DNA of 64,000 bases from Paraburkholderia terricola (GTDB lineage Bacteria > Pseudomonadota > Gammaproteobacteria > Burkholderiales > Burkholderiaceae), in the NCBI RefSeq assembly GCF_900142195.1, contig NZ_FRAB01000009.1, positions 94,075 through 158,074 of the forward strand, given 5' to 3'. Below the pieces are notes generated by a model, which was given only the letters and a program-made list of their open reading frames with translations, was not told the DNA's origin and ran no database searches. Positions 54,861 to 63,150 of this stretch are shown here, piece by piece; the stretch's first letter is position 1, and every line of letters begins with the position of its first letter. A program made the position numbers and the translations under genes.

Positions 54861-55598
54861 ATGGCTTCCGTACTCGTCAACTCCGTTCAGCATCATTCGG
54901 CCAACCCGAGCGGCCGCGACTTTGTAGTCGGCGACCTGCATGGCTGTGTCGATGCGTTGCGCTATCTGCTGCGCACGATCGCGTTCGACCCGGCTTGCGA
55001 CCGGCTCTTTTCGGTGGGCGATCTGGTGGACCGCGGCGCGCATTCCGAGCAGGCGTTGGCGCTGCTCGACAAGCCGTGGTTCTTCGCCGTGCTCGGCAAT
55101 CACGAAGACGCGTTATGCGCCGTCGCGGACGGCCGCTTGCGGCGTCAGTGGTGGTATGGAATCGGTGGAACGTGGGCGGCGGATTTGCCCGACGAACGCT
55201 TGCAGCACTACGCGGAACGTCTGCGCACGCTGCCGCTCGTGCGCGTGGTCGGCAGCGGCAAGGAGCGCTTCAACATTTTGCACGCTGAATTCTTCGGCAC
55301 CGACGCCGATCTCGACGCCGGCAACTATTCCGCCGAAACGCGCCAGCAATTGCTGTGGGGCCGCGAACTGGCGTTGGGCAACGGCGATCCGTCGCTGCAA
55401 CGCGGTCTTTCACTCACCTATTGCGGCCATACGCCGATGCGCGACATTCAGCAGATCGGCTCGCAGGTATTCATCGACACCGGTGCATTCGGACCGGGCG
55501 GCAAGCTGACAATTGTCGAGCCGTTGGCGTTGCAGCGCTGGTCGATCTCGGTCGAAGCCGCGCTCGCCGAGGGCGCCGACGCGCTCGCCTTGCCTTGA
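54861..55598 (+). CDS. Metallophosphoesterase (PrpA/lambda-type Ser/Thr phosphatase or ApaH-like)
   Basis: A 245-residue calcineurin-like phosphoesterase from ATG 54861. It shows the metal-binding series GDLHGCVDAL, SVGDLVDRGAHSEQAL, and VLGNHEDAL, then a later HAEFFG and CGHTPMRDIQQIG. These give Asp, His, Asp, Asn-His, His and His ligands for two metals. Family members dephosphorylate phosphoproteins or cleave diadenosine tetraphosphate; the length and RRQWWYGIGGTWA segment fit the PrpA/lambda phosphatase type best. Substrate not determinable here. Confidence 0.88.
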   Translation: MASVLVNSVQHHSANPSGRDFVVGDLHGCVDALRYLLRTIAFDPACDRLFSVGDLVDRGAHSEQALALLDKPWFFAVLGNHEDALCAVADGRLRRQWWYGIGGTWAADLPDERLQHYAERLRTLPLVRVVGSGKERFNILHAEFFGTDADLDAGNYSAETRQQLLWGRELALGNGDPSLQRGLSLTYCGHTPMRDIQQIGSQVFIDTGAFGPGGKLTIVEPLALQRWSISVEAALAEGADALALP

Positions 55599-55626
55599 TG
55601 GCTTGCCGCGGCGCCTGCCGGGTCCA

Positions 55627-56328
55627 TCAGCCGACCTGGCTGAGCTCGAACACCATGTCGACGCTCGCGCCGTTCCAGTTGTATTCCAGATACGCCGCGT
55701 GGTGGCAGTCGCGCAGCAGCGTCGTTTTGAACGCGGCGAGGCATTCGCCGCCGTCGTCCCGCACCGACGGATACGCGATGCCCGGCGCGCCCGCCTCGCG
55801 CACGGCCCGGCCGAGCGACTGTCCGGCGAGATAATCGTCCGGCGACAGCACCGCGAGATCGAGCGAAGCATCGTCGCGGATGTCGACCACCTCGCCTTGC
55901 GCGAGCACCGTGTAGAGGCGCATTTGCTGGCGCATCGGCGGCTCGGCGGTTGCCTCCAGAAATTTTCCCGTGTGGTAGCGCGTTTCGGCGATTGCCGTGG
56001 CGCGCGAGCAGGCGCAATAGAACACGCCGTAGGTGCCGTCGGAGAAACGGCTGCCGAGCGGATTCAGATGGGTGAGCGCGGCCATTATCGGCCCGTAGCC
56101 GGGCCCGAAGCGGCGCTCTTCGCGCGGCACCAGATCGAGTTCGCCGATTTCGGTGCGCAGACGGTCGTTGGTCATGGCCTCGAGCGCGTATAGCGCGTCG
56201 AAGTCTTCCGGCGAAGCCACCCGGTCGAACAGATTGACGGCCGGAAAGCGCGTGGGAATCACGCGATACGCGGGCGACCAGTCGAGCGGCGCGGTGCGCC
56301 AGCGGTCCTGCCAATACGGTTGTGTCAC
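55627..56328 (-). CDS. RES-domain toxin (predicted NAD+-degrading)
   Basis: A 233-residue RES-family protein from GTG 56328, overlapping the antitoxin stop as GTGA. Visible family features: PAYRVIPTRFPAVNLFD (conserved Arg), GSRFSDGTYGVFYCACSRATAIAETRYH (Arg, Tyr, Glu), and the late AYPSVRDDGGECLAAF (Ser). RES toxins adopt an ADP-ribosyltransferase-like fold and deplete NAD+ by phosphorolysis or hydrolysis. The catalytic Arg/Tyr/Glu pattern is intact, so the toxin may be active. It is convergent with the phosphatase gene (28 nt apart). Confidence 0.88.
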   Translation of the reverse strand: MTQPYWQDRWRTAPLDWSPAYRVIPTRFPAVNLFDRVASPEDFDALYALEAMTNDRLRTEIGELDLVPREERRFGPGYGPIMAALTHLNPLGSRFSDGTYGVFYCACSRATAIAETRYHTGKFLEATAEPPMRQQMRLYTVLAQGEVVDIRDDASLDLAVLSPDDYLAGQSLGRAVREAGAPGIAYPSVRDDGGECLAAFKTTLLRDCHHAAYLEYNWNGASVDMVFELSQVG

Positions 56329-56762
56329 GCCCAGCCGCCTCGCATTGCGTCGAGATACTGGCGCACGGCCACGAGGTCGCTGATGTTGCCGGCCAGCATG
56401 CGGTCCAGCGCGCGGCGTCCGCCGAACGGCGGGGCGCTATTGGGGCGCTTGATCCATGCGTCGGCGGCGCTGGGTTGCGGCAGCAGGATTTGCAGCGCCT
56501 TGTAGATGCCGAGCAGCAGCGACAGGCGCTCCAGCGTGTCGCGCCCGAGGCGGGCCGTTTCGGGCGCCGACTTCCATTTGAAGTACGTGGAGCGGCCGGG
56601 CGAGCCGAGCAGCACGATTTGCTCGTCCGCGCTCAGGTTCCAGTCGCGCGCGATGTTGAAGAACGCGCGTAGGCCCGCCGCGGACATTTCCGTGAGCGTG
56701 GGTTCCGAAACGGGCCGGTGAATCGGCGGTTCGGACTGCGTGGCGCGGGCGGCGTGAGGCAT
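56325..56762 (-). CDS. Xre/MbcA/ParS-type antitoxin (DUF2384) of the RES pair
   Basis: A 145-residue antitoxin. The N-terminal half holds a Xre-like HTH (AGLRAFFNIARDWNLSADEQ, then LLGSPGRSTYFKWK). The C-terminal half is the toxin-binding domain with RLSLLLGIYKALQILLP, AWIKRPNSAPPFGGRRALDRML, and LVAVRQYLDAMRGGW. The antitoxin-toxin order with a 4-nt overlap is standard for RES-Xre modules. It is expected to bind its own promoter in the AT-rich strip 56763-56876. Confidence 0.9.
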   Translation of the reverse strand: MPHAARATQSEPPIHRPVSEPTLTEMSAAGLRAFFNIARDWNLSADEQIVLLGSPGRSTYFKWKSAPETARLGRDTLERLSLLLGIYKALQILLPQPSAADAWIKRPNSAPPFGGRRALDRMLAGNISDLVAVRQYLDAMRGGWA

Positions 56763-56876
56763 GAGCGGGTAAGTCCTTATCTGTACTTAAAACTAATACT
56801 AGTCTAAAAAGGGATTTTTGCAAGGGAATATAATCCCGGCTCGTTATGAGAAGCCGAAAATTAGGAGAAGCGGGCG
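56763..56876. promoter_or_regulatory. AT-rich divergent promoter region between the antitoxin and the secreted Lys/Ala-rich gene
   Basis: The stretch 56780-56835 (around ACTTAAAACTAATACTAGTC and GGGATTTTTGCAAGGGAATA) is markedly AT-rich against its surroundings. It contains the 6-bp palindrome ACTAGT and two similar CTTAAAACTA / TAGTCTAAAA segments that could bind the Xre antitoxin. GGAATATAATCCC (56824-56836) includes TATAAT-like sequence and an inverted repeat GGRAT-ATCCC, plausibly the plus-strand -10. Confidence 0.45.
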
Positions 56877-57500
56877 ATGTGGGTTCGAGCAGTAGCAACG
56901 GCGGTTGCCGTGTGGTGCGTGTCGGGTGTGGCGATGGCAGCCGGCTATCAGGAGGTGTGGAACCCGCCGGAGGCGAGCGCGCATGGCGCGAAGCCGGCGA
57001 GGAAAGCGGCCGGCGCGGGCAAGGGCGACCCGGCGGCCGGTTCAAGGGCTGCGGCCAAGTCAGCTTCGAAGCATGCGACGAGTGGTCGGCACACGACGCA
57101 ACGCATCGCTTCGTCTACACAGGGCGGCAAGAAGGCCGCAACGCATGGCAGCGTGAAAAAGGCGGCAGCCAAAGGGGCGACGAAAGGCGGCGCGACAGGC
57201 GCGATCAAGGGGCCGGCCGCGGGCAAGCCCAAGTCGCCGCAAAAGACTGCTGTGATGGCACAGGCCAACAAGCCCCACGCACAAGTCGCTCAAGCGAAAT
57301 CGGCTCAGCCGAAGCTCGTGCATGCCAACGTGGCCCAGGATCGTCCGGCACATGCCCACGCGGTCGAGGTCGCGGCGAAGCCGGCCGCATCTCACGCGAC
57401 CGCATCGGCCAAATCGGTCAACGTCAGCGCCAATCCGGCCGACGCCGCGACCAACCCGGCCACCGCCAGCAGCGGCTCGCTGCCGCCGATTCTTCGCTGA
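56877..57500 (+). CDS. Secreted Ala/Lys-rich hypothetical protein (histone H1-like composition)
   Basis: A 207-residue protein with AGGAG 10 nt upstream. It starts with a signal peptide (MWVRAVATAVAVWCVSGVAMAA, cleavage probably after AMA). The mature part is low-complexity, rich in Ala, Lys, Ser, Gly and His with motifs such as KKAAAKGATKGG and GKPKSPQKT, and ends SGSLPPILR. I recognise no domain. The composition resembles cationic histone-like tails, but export to the periplasm is predicted, so a cell-envelope, nucleic-acid or polyanion-binding role is a guess. It is divergent from the toxin-antitoxin pair. Confidence 0.75.
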   Translation: MWVRAVATAVAVWCVSGVAMAAGYQEVWNPPEASAHGAKPARKAAGAGKGDPAAGSRAAAKSASKHATSGRHTTQRIASSTQGGKKAATHGSVKKAAAKGATKGGATGAIKGPAAGKPKSPQKTAVMAQANKPHAQVAQAKSAQPKLVHANVAQDRPAHAHAVEVAAKPAASHATASAKSVNVSANPADAATNPATASSGSLPPILR

Positions 57501-57540
57501 AATCGGATCGACTCGCGCGCTGACGACGCGGGCGCATGCC

Positions 57541-58392
57541 TCAGACGCTCGCCAATCCATTCGCCACCAACCGCAAGGTTTCCGCCGTCCGCGTGTCCCT
57601 GACCCGCGAATGCAGCGTCACGCGCGACTGCGGCAGTGGCGGCAAGCCTAGCCGCGCGCCGACATCGGCCAAACCGGGGGGCGCCACTCTGCGCGCCAGC
57701 GGCGACACGGCGAGGCCCGCCGCGACCGCCGCTCCAACGGCCGCCACACCGCCGCCGACGAACACTTCCTGCCACGCAATGCCCGCCGCCGTCAGCGTGC
57801 GCAGCGCGACGTCGCGCACATTGCACGGCGGGCTCAACAGAGCCAGCGCCAACGGCTCGCCGACGCGAGGCAACCATTCCGGCGTGGCGAGCCATCCGAG
57901 CGGTTCGCTGAACAGCACCTGCGCGTCGTCGCGCGGCGGCTGGTCGACGCCGTAGCGAACGATGACCGCGTCGAGGCGGCGTTCGTCGAATTGCGCGAGC
58001 AGCGACGCGGACGTCCCCATGTGCAATTCCACGATCAAACCCGGATCGTGCGCGTTGAGCCTCGCGAGCAAGCGTGGCAGGTCCGCGCCGGCGACGTGCT
58101 CGCTCAGTCCCAGCGCGAGCCGTCTGCGCTCCACGGACAGCGCACCCAGCGCGCGTTCATGCGCGTTCAGCAGATCGCGCGCGGCGCCGAGAAACGCGTT
58201 GCCGTCCGCGGAAAGGCGCACGACGCGCGGCGTGCGCTCCAGCAACTGCTTGCCGAGGTGCGCCTCCAGCCGCTTGAGCTTCAGGCTGACGGCCGATTGC
58301 GTGGTGTCGAGCGCATCCGCGGCGCGCGTGAAACTGCGCAGATCGGCAACCAGAACGAACGCTCGCACGGCATCCAGATCGAGAACTTTCAT
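57541..58392 (-). CDS. LysR-family transcriptional regulator
   Basis: A 283-residue regulator. The N-terminal HTH (about residues 5-65) reads LDAVRAFVLVADLRSFTRAA, QSAVSLKLKRLEAHLG, and LLERTPRVVRLSADGNAFL. The rest is a type-2 periplasmic-binding-like effector domain ending RLVANGLAS. It is divergent from the tautomerase gene with a 101-bp gap and probably controls it. A TTCAT-T-ATGAA repeat (58430-58440) in the gap is a candidate binding site. Confidence 0.92.
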   Translation of the reverse strand: MKVLDLDAVRAFVLVADLRSFTRAADALDTTQSAVSLKLKRLEAHLGKQLLERTPRVVRLSADGNAFLGAARDLLNAHERALGALSVERRRLALGLSEHVAGADLPRLLARLNAHDPGLIVELHMGTSASLLAQFDERRLDAVIVRYGVDQPPRDDAQVLFSEPLGWLATPEWLPRVGEPLALALLSPPCNVRDVALRTLTAAGIAWQEVFVGGGVAAVGAAVAAGLAVSPLARRVAPPGLADVGARLGLPPLPQSRVTLHSRVRDTRTAETLRLVANGLASV

Positions 58393-58429
58393 TTTGAATG
58401 GATATGAATGAAATCATCAACGATGTCTG

Positions 58430-58440
58430 TTCATTATGAA
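58430..58440. promoter_or_regulatory. Candidate LysR binding site
   Basis: TTCAT-T-ATGAA is an 11-bp dyad in the divergent LysR/tautomerase gap, within a locally AT-rich strip that also contains repeated TGAATG. LysR sites usually have a T-N11-A core, so the exact site may extend beyond this. Confidence 0.35.
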
Positions 58441-58493
58441 TCAGTGCGCCTAAGCTGGGTTTATCCAATCAACCGCAGCGAAGGAGTTTGACC

Positions 58494-58877
58494 ATGCCGC
58501 TCACACGAATCGCCCTGCGCGCCGGCAAACCGGCCGAATACCGGAAGGCGCTGACCGACAGCATCCAGCGCGCGCTGGTCGGCACGTTCAACGTCCCGAA
58601 GGACGACGTCTTCATGCTTCTCAGCGAGCACGAGGCCGGCAATCTGATTTACGACAGGCAGTATCTGAACATCGAGCGCAGCGATGATTTCGTCGCGATT
58701 CAACTCACGGTGAGCAACACGCGCACGCTCGAGCAGAAGAGGGCGCTGTACCAGCGCATCGCGGATGAACTCGCGCAGTCGCCGGGGCTGCGGCGAGAAG
58801 ATGTGTTCATCAGTCTCGTCGAGGTGGACAAGGAGAACTGGTCGTTCGGCAACGGGATCGCGCAGTACGCGGTTTGA
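58494..58877 (+). CDS. Tautomerase family protein
   Basis: A 127-residue member of the 4-oxalocrotonate tautomerase / MIF superfamily. The start at 58494 is set by AAGGAG and because the protein must begin Met-Pro (MPLTRIALRAGKP): Met removal exposes the catalytic Pro1. Conserved parts are ALTDSIQRALVGTFNVPKDD and QRIADELAQSPGLRREDVF. The length fits the two-motif MSAD/cis-CaaD-like groups. Substrate unknown. A LysR gene lies divergently upstream. Confidence 0.88.
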   Translation: MPLTRIALRAGKPAEYRKALTDSIQRALVGTFNVPKDDVFMLLSEHEAGNLIYDRQYLNIERSDDFVAIQLTVSNTRTLEQKRALYQRIADELAQSPGLRREDVFISLVEVDKENWSFGNGIAQYAV

Positions 58878-58920
58878 ATGCGGGGACCAACGTCACCGCG
58901 TGTGAGATGCACGCGTGCTG

Positions 58921-58969
58921 AACGGGCGGCGTCTATTTCACTTGACCATGCCGCCGCCCGTTGGTTTTT
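58921..58969. terminator. Bidirectional terminator between the tautomerase and SDR genes
   Basis: AACGGGCGGCG (58921-58931) pairs perfectly with CGCCGCCCGTT (58952-58962), followed by GGTTTTTA. The position between two convergent genes fits termination of the tautomerase transcript and possibly of both. Confidence 0.85.
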
Positions 58970-58987
58970 AGAAGCGGCGCGCCGTCG

Positions 58988-59782
58988 TCACGCGATCGTA
59001 TCGACCACGCCGCCGTCCACGCGTAGCGCCGCGCCGGTGGTCGCCGAGGCTTGCGGCGAGCAGACGTAGACGACCATGTTCGCGACTTCCTCGGTGGTGG
59101 CCGGCCGCTGGATGATCGAGCTGCTGCGATGCGCGCGCACGAACTCGGTGCCGACCTGCTCGACGGTCTTGCCTTGCTCCTTCGCCGTCTCCTCCACCAT
59201 CGAGCGGAAGCCGGCCGAGAGCGTCGGTCCCGGCAGCACGGAATTCACGGTCACGCCGCTGCCGGCCGCGTGCTTGGCGATGCCGCGCGCGATGCTCAGT
59301 TGCGCGGTCTTCGAGAAGCCATAAGCGAGCATATCCGCCGGAATATTCAAGCCGGACTCCGACGAGATGAACACCACGCGGCCCCATTTGCGTTCCATCA
59401 TTCCCTTCAGGTAATGGCGCGTGAGCCGAACGCCCGACATCACGTTGACCTGGAAGTAGCGCTCCCAATCGTCGTCTTCGGTGGTGAAGATGTCGCCGGG
59501 GCCGAACACGCCGAGGTTGTTCACGAGAATGTCTGTCTGCGGCACGGTTTTCGCCAACGCGTCGCAGCCCTCGCGCGTGCCGAGGTCGCCGGCGAAGCCG
59601 CGCAGCTTCGCGTGCGGCGCAGTCTTGCGGATGGTTTCGATGGCGCGCTCCACGGCGTCCTGCTTGCGTCCGTTGATGAGCGTTTCCGCGCCGGACGCTG
59701 CAATGCCGGTGGCGATCGCGAGGCCGATGCCCGCCGTGGATGCGCTGACAATCGCGGTCTTGCCCGATAGATCGATATTCAC
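58988..59782 (-). CDS. SDR-family oxidoreductase
   Basis: A 264-residue short-chain dehydrogenase from GTG 59782, set by AAGGAG eight bases upstream; a longer frame to 60001 is unrelated sequence. It has the Rossmann start TAIVSASTAGIGLAIATG, DILVNNLGVFGPG, FISSESGLNIPADMLAYGFSKTA (catalytic Ser, Tyr, Lys), and NSVLPGPTLSAGF. The C-terminal TTGAALRVDGGVVDTIA is a classical SDR end. The cofactor motif TASTAGIG differs slightly from TGxxxGIG (Ser for Gly). Substrate unknown. Confidence 0.92.
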   Translation of the reverse strand: MNIDLSGKTAIVSASTAGIGLAIATGIAASGAETLINGRKQDAVERAIETIRKTAPHAKLRGFAGDLGTREGCDALAKTVPQTDILVNNLGVFGPGDIFTTEDDDWERYFQVNVMSGVRLTRHYLKGMMERKWGRVVFISSESGLNIPADMLAYGFSKTAQLSIARGIAKHAAGSGVTVNSVLPGPTLSAGFRSMVEETAKEQGKTVEQVGTEFVRAHRSSSIIQRPATTEEVANMVVYVCSPQASATTGAALRVDGGVVDTIA

Positions 59783-59970
59783 TGTCTTGCTCCTTGCTGA
59801 AGTTGCGGCGCACGGATTCAAGCGAAGACCCAAGCCCGCCGCGCCGAAAATGGAAAGGGCGAGGTGTTCGATGCTTCGCGTTCGAGTATCCCATCTATCC
59901 GTTTTCGAGTTCGGCTCGCTGCCATTGGCGTATCGCTGCGTGCGCGTCCGGTCGCTCACGTGTGCGTCGT

Positions 59971-59976
59971 TATAAT
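59971..59976 (+). promoter_or_regulatory. Consensus -10 of the modE promoter
   Basis: Perfect TATAAT, 41 bases before the chosen modE start. It overlaps CGTTATA (59968-59974), which matches one half of the ModE-box-like site seen upstream of modA; no inverted partner is seen at the same spacing. This supports the ATG at 60017 over earlier in-frame starts. Confidence 0.5.
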
Positions 59977-60016
59977 GATTCGCTGCCTTTCTCCCGCTCA
60001 TCTGGCGGTCTCAGCC

Positions 60017-60853
60017 ATGACATCCAAGTCCACCGATTCTTCCCACGAACCGCTCGAACTGGGCGGCTCCGTCTGGTTTCAGGCGGGCGAGCAAACGCTC
60101 GGCGGCGCGTCGCGGATCGCGCTGCTTGCGGCGATCGGCGAGACCGGTTCGATCACCAGCGCCGCAAAGGCGGTCGGCATGAGCTACAAAGGCGCGTGGG
60201 ACGCCATCGACACGATGAACAACCTCGCCGGCGAGCCGCTCGTCGTGCGGCTGACCGGCGGCAAGGGCGGTGGCGGCACCACCCTCACGCCGCGCGCCGT
60301 GAAGCTGATCGAGACGTTTCGCGCGGTGGAGCGCGAGCATCGGCGCTTTCTCGAACGGGCGGGGGCGGCGATTGAAGGTTTCGCGATGGATTGGGATCTG
60401 ATCGGCCGTATCGGTGTAAAGACGAGCGCGCGCAATCAACTCTATGGCACGGTGTCGGCGATCACGCGCGGCACGGTGAACGATGAGGTGTCGCTGGCGC
60501 TGCCCGGCGGCCAGTCGATCGTCGCGGTGTTGACGCATGAAAGCACCGAGACGCTGGGGCTCGTCGAAGGCACGGCGGCGTTTGCGTTGATCAAGGCTTC
60601 ATGGGTGGTGCTGCTCGTCGAGGACGAACGCGGCGCGCCGCTGAAACTTTCGGCGCGCAATCAATTGCGCGGCACGGTGCAGAGCGTGAAACGTGGCGCT
60701 GTTAATGCCGAGGTGTCGCTGCTGCTGGACGGCGGCGCGGTGATCACCGCGGTCGTCATCAATGAGAGCGTCGACACGCTCGGCCTCGCGGAAGGAAAAA
60801 GCGCCGTGGCCGCGTTCAAGGCGTCGAGTGTGATTCTTGGCGTGAAGGATTGA
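60017..60853 (+). CDS. modE: Molybdate-responsive transcriptional regulator ModE
   Basis: A 278-residue ModE with an N-terminal winged HTH (about residues 30-110: LLAAIGETGSITSAAKAVGM, then SYKGAWDAIDTMNNLAGEPL and GGKGGGGTTLTPRAVKLI). Two tandem Mop molybdate-binding domains follow (about 140-205 and 213-278), each starting SARNQL-GTV and sharing DEVSL/AEVSL. It senses molybdate and normally represses modABC when molybdenum is sufficient. It converges on modC with a 50-bp gap; a ModE-box-like site lies upstream of modA. Confidence 0.95.
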   Translation: MTSKSTDSSHEPLELGGSVWFQAGEQTLGGASRIALLAAIGETGSITSAAKAVGMSYKGAWDAIDTMNNLAGEPLVVRLTGGKGGGGTTLTPRAVKLIETFRAVEREHRRFLERAGAAIEGFAMDWDLIGRIGVKTSARNQLYGTVSAITRGTVNDEVSLALPGGQSIVAVLTHESTETLGLVEGTAAFALIKASWVVLLVEDERGAPLKLSARNQLRGTVQSVKRGAVNAEVSLLLDGGAVITAVVINESVDTLGLAEGKSAVAAFKASSVILGVKD

Positions 60854-60903
60854 GGCGCGGACGGTTTGAAAGGCTCGCAAGGCCGCGAAAACCGCGCGCC
60901 CGG

Positions 60904-61605
60904 TCAAGGCTCGCTGCGCACGTAGCCGGTGAACGGCTGATTCTCACGCACACAGCCGTCGGTCGCCTGCACGACCTGGTCGCCGAACGCGGCGACGTCA
61001 TCGGGATCGTGCGTGATTAGCACCATCGGAATATCGAGCCGCGTTTGCAGATCCGACAGTTCGCGCCGCATACGTTGACGCAGCACGCTATCGAGCGCCG
61101 AAAATGGTTCGTCGAGCAACAGCAGGCGCGGTTGCGCGACAAGCGCTCGCGCCAGCGCCACGCGCTGCTTTTGTCCGCCTGAAAGCTGGGCGGGATGATT
61201 GCCCGCGACGCTTCTCAGTTCCAGCGCGTCGAGCCAGTAATCGACCTGCGGATGCGCGATCCGCGCACGCGGATTGAGCCAGCCTTGCTGCAAACCGAAG
61301 CCGATGTTTTGCCGCACGTTCAGATGCGGAAACAGCGCGTAATCCTGAAACAGATACCCGACCCTGCGCGCTTGCGGTCTCAGGTCGACGCCGCGCGCGC
61401 TGTCGAACAAGGTGTCGCCGTTCAGCGTGATCTTGCCCTCGTCGGGACGCAGCAGGCCGGCGATGGCCTGCAACGTCAGCGTTTTTCCCGCGCCGGACGG
61501 CCCGAATAGCACGACGCGCTGCGTGCTCGCCTTGAACGAGACGTCGAGCGTGAAACGGCGCTCGGCGCTCTCGAAAGTTTTGCGGATGTCGACGGCGAGC
61601 GGCAT
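60904..61605 (-). CDS. modC: Molybdate ABC transporter ATP-binding protein, short form without TOBE/Mop domain
   Basis: A 233-residue ATPase from ATG 61605, 1 nt after modB. It has Walker A LFGPSGAGKTLTLQ, the Q-loop YLFQDYALFPHL, signature QLSGGQKQRVALARAL, Walker B LLLLDEPFSALD, and the H-loop VLITHDPDDV. Classical ModC has about 350 residues with a C-terminal molybdate-binding TOBE/Mop domain; this one stops about 120 residues earlier, so feedback inhibition by molybdate is presumably absent. The stop is clean with no sign of a frameshift. Confidence 0.93.
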   Translation of the reverse strand: MPLAVDIRKTFESAERRFTLDVSFKASTQRVVLFGPSGAGKTLTLQAIAGLLRPDEGKITLNGDTLFDSARGVDLRPQARRVGYLFQDYALFPHLNVRQNIGFGLQQGWLNPRARIAHPQVDYWLDALELRSVAGNHPAQLSGGQKQRVALARALVAQPRLLLLDEPFSALDSVLRQRMRRELSDLQTRLDIPMVLITHDPDDVAAFGDQVVQATDGCVRENQPFTGYVRSEP

Positions 61606-61606
61606 A

Positions 61607-62281
61607 TCAACGCGAAGCCAAAAGCGTGTGCTGCGGCACGAGGCGGCCCGCGAGCAACAGGATGGCGACACACGTCACCGAAGTCACGAGCACAAGGAAA
61701 TTCGCGGTGCCGTCATCGCCGGCTTGCACAGCCGAATAGACCGCCACCGACAGCGTTTGCGTGCGCCCCGGCAAATTGCCCGCGATCATCAGCGTCGCGC
61801 CGAATTCGCCGAGCGCCCGGGCGAACGCCAGCAGGCCGCCGGCCAGAATGCCGCGCGCGGCGAGCGGCAGCGTCACGCGAAAAAACACCGCCGTCTCGCT
61901 GACGCCGAGCGTGCGCGCGGCCCGCTCGAGTTGCGGATCGACGGCTTCGAAGGCGGCGCGCGCCGACTTCAGCACGAGCGGAAAGGCGACCACCGTCGAC
62001 GCGATTACCGCGCCCTGCCAGGTGAACACCAACTGAATATCGAAGCGGTCGAGCCAGGCGCCGATCACGCCGCGCCGTCCGAGCAGCACCAGCAGGTAGT
62101 AGCCGAGCACGGTGGGCGGCATCACGAGCGGCAGCATCAGCAGCGAATCGATCACGTCGCGCGCGCCCGAGCGCCAGCGCGACAAACCGAAGCCCGCCGC
62201 GACGCCGAACACCAGATTGAGCGCGGTGGCCCAGCCCGCCACTTTGAGCGACAGCAAGAGCGGAATCCAGGCCTGTTGCAT
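61607..62281 (-). CDS. modB: Molybdate ABC transporter permease
   Basis: A 224-residue inner-membrane permease with five to six helices. It carries the EAA loop ARTLGVSETAVFFRVTLPLAARGILAGGLLAFARALGEFGATLMIAGN in pieces: TLPLAARGIL and ALGEFGATLMIAG are diagnostic for ModB. MLPLVMPPTVLGYYLL is the other conserved region. It lies between modA and modC. Confidence 0.95.
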   Translation of the reverse strand: MQQAWIPLLLSLKVAGWATALNLVFGVAAGFGLSRWRSGARDVIDSLLMLPLVMPPTVLGYYLLVLLGRRGVIGAWLDRFDIQLVFTWQGAVIASTVVAFPLVLKSARAAFEAVDPQLERAARTLGVSETAVFFRVTLPLAARGILAGGLLAFARALGEFGATLMIAGNLPGRTQTLSVAVYSAVQAGDDGTANFLVLVTSVTCVAILLLAGRLVPQHTLLASR

Positions 62282-62327
62282 GAGCGTGCGGTGCTTGCGT
62301 GAGGTTAATGGAGGTTAATGCTGGAAG

Positions 62328-63101
62328 TTAATGCGCGGGCTTGAAACCGTACTTCGCCAGCACGGCCTGGCCGGCGGGCGACAGCACGAAGCGCGTGAAA
62401 GCCTGCGCGTCGGCGGCATGGCGGCTGCCTTCGACTTGCGCGATCGGGTAGGTGATCGGCGTTTGCGTCGGCACGGTCATCGCGATCTTGACCTTGTCCG
62501 GCATGACCGCGGCGTCGGTGCCGAACACGAAGCCGGCGTCGACTTCGCCGCGCGACACGTAGTCGAGGCTTTGGCGCACGTTCGCGGCGAGCACCGCCTT
62601 GGCGCTGACCGCATCCCAAATGCCCGCGGCCTGCAGCGCACCTTGCGTGTAGCGGCCGACCGGCACGGACGCCGGGTCGCCGTACGCGATGCGCTTGACG
62701 TTCGCCGAAGCCAGTTCATTCAGTCTGGTGGGCGCGAAATGGCTGTCCGTTGGCACGATCAGCACCAGAGAGTTGGCGGCGAAATCCTTGCGCGTGGCGG
62801 GCACGATCACTTTTTCGGCGGCCGCCTTGTCCATGGCTTTCTGATCCGCGGACGCGAACACGTCGGCGGGTGCGCCCTTGACGATCTGCTGCATCAATAC
62901 GTCGGATGCCCCGAAGTTCAGCAGCACCTTGGTGCCGGGATGCTGCTGCTCGAAGGCCTCGCTGACCGCCTTGAACGCGTTGGTCAGGCTGGCGGCGGCG
63001 GAGACGACGAGTTCGTCGGCGCGTGCATTGGCGCTGACGGCAAGGGAGACGGCGCTGACGGCGAACAGCGCATGTTTCGCAAGGCGACGGGACAGGGTCA
63101 T
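62328..63101 (-). CDS. modA: Molybdate ABC transporter substrate-binding protein
   Basis: A 257-residue periplasmic protein. The start MTLSRRLAKHALFAVSAVSL at 63101 gives a normal signal peptide, cleaved around ANARA-DE; an in-frame ATG at 63122 is possible. The mature part begins LVVSAAASLTNAFKAVSEAF. LNFGASDVLMQQIVKGAPADVFASAD and YVSRGEVDAGFVFGTDA are ModA signatures, and the serines and Tyr that coordinate the oxyanion are in SAAASLT and the later segments. First gene of modABC. Confidence 0.95.
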   Translation of the reverse strand: MTLSRRLAKHALFAVSAVSLAVSANARADELVVSAAASLTNAFKAVSEAFEQQHPGTKVLLNFGASDVLMQQIVKGAPADVFASADQKAMDKAAAEKVIVPATRKDFAANSLVLIVPTDSHFAPTRLNELASANVKRIAYGDPASVPVGRYTQGALQAAGIWDAVSAKAVLAANVRQSLDYVSRGEVDAGFVFGTDAAVMPDKVKIAMTVPTQTPITYPIAQVEGSRHAADAQAFTRFVLSPAGQAVLAKYGFKPAH

Positions 63102-63150
63102 GAAAGCTCGGATGTCCGACATGGGCCGGAGCGGCGGGTTAAAACGCCAT

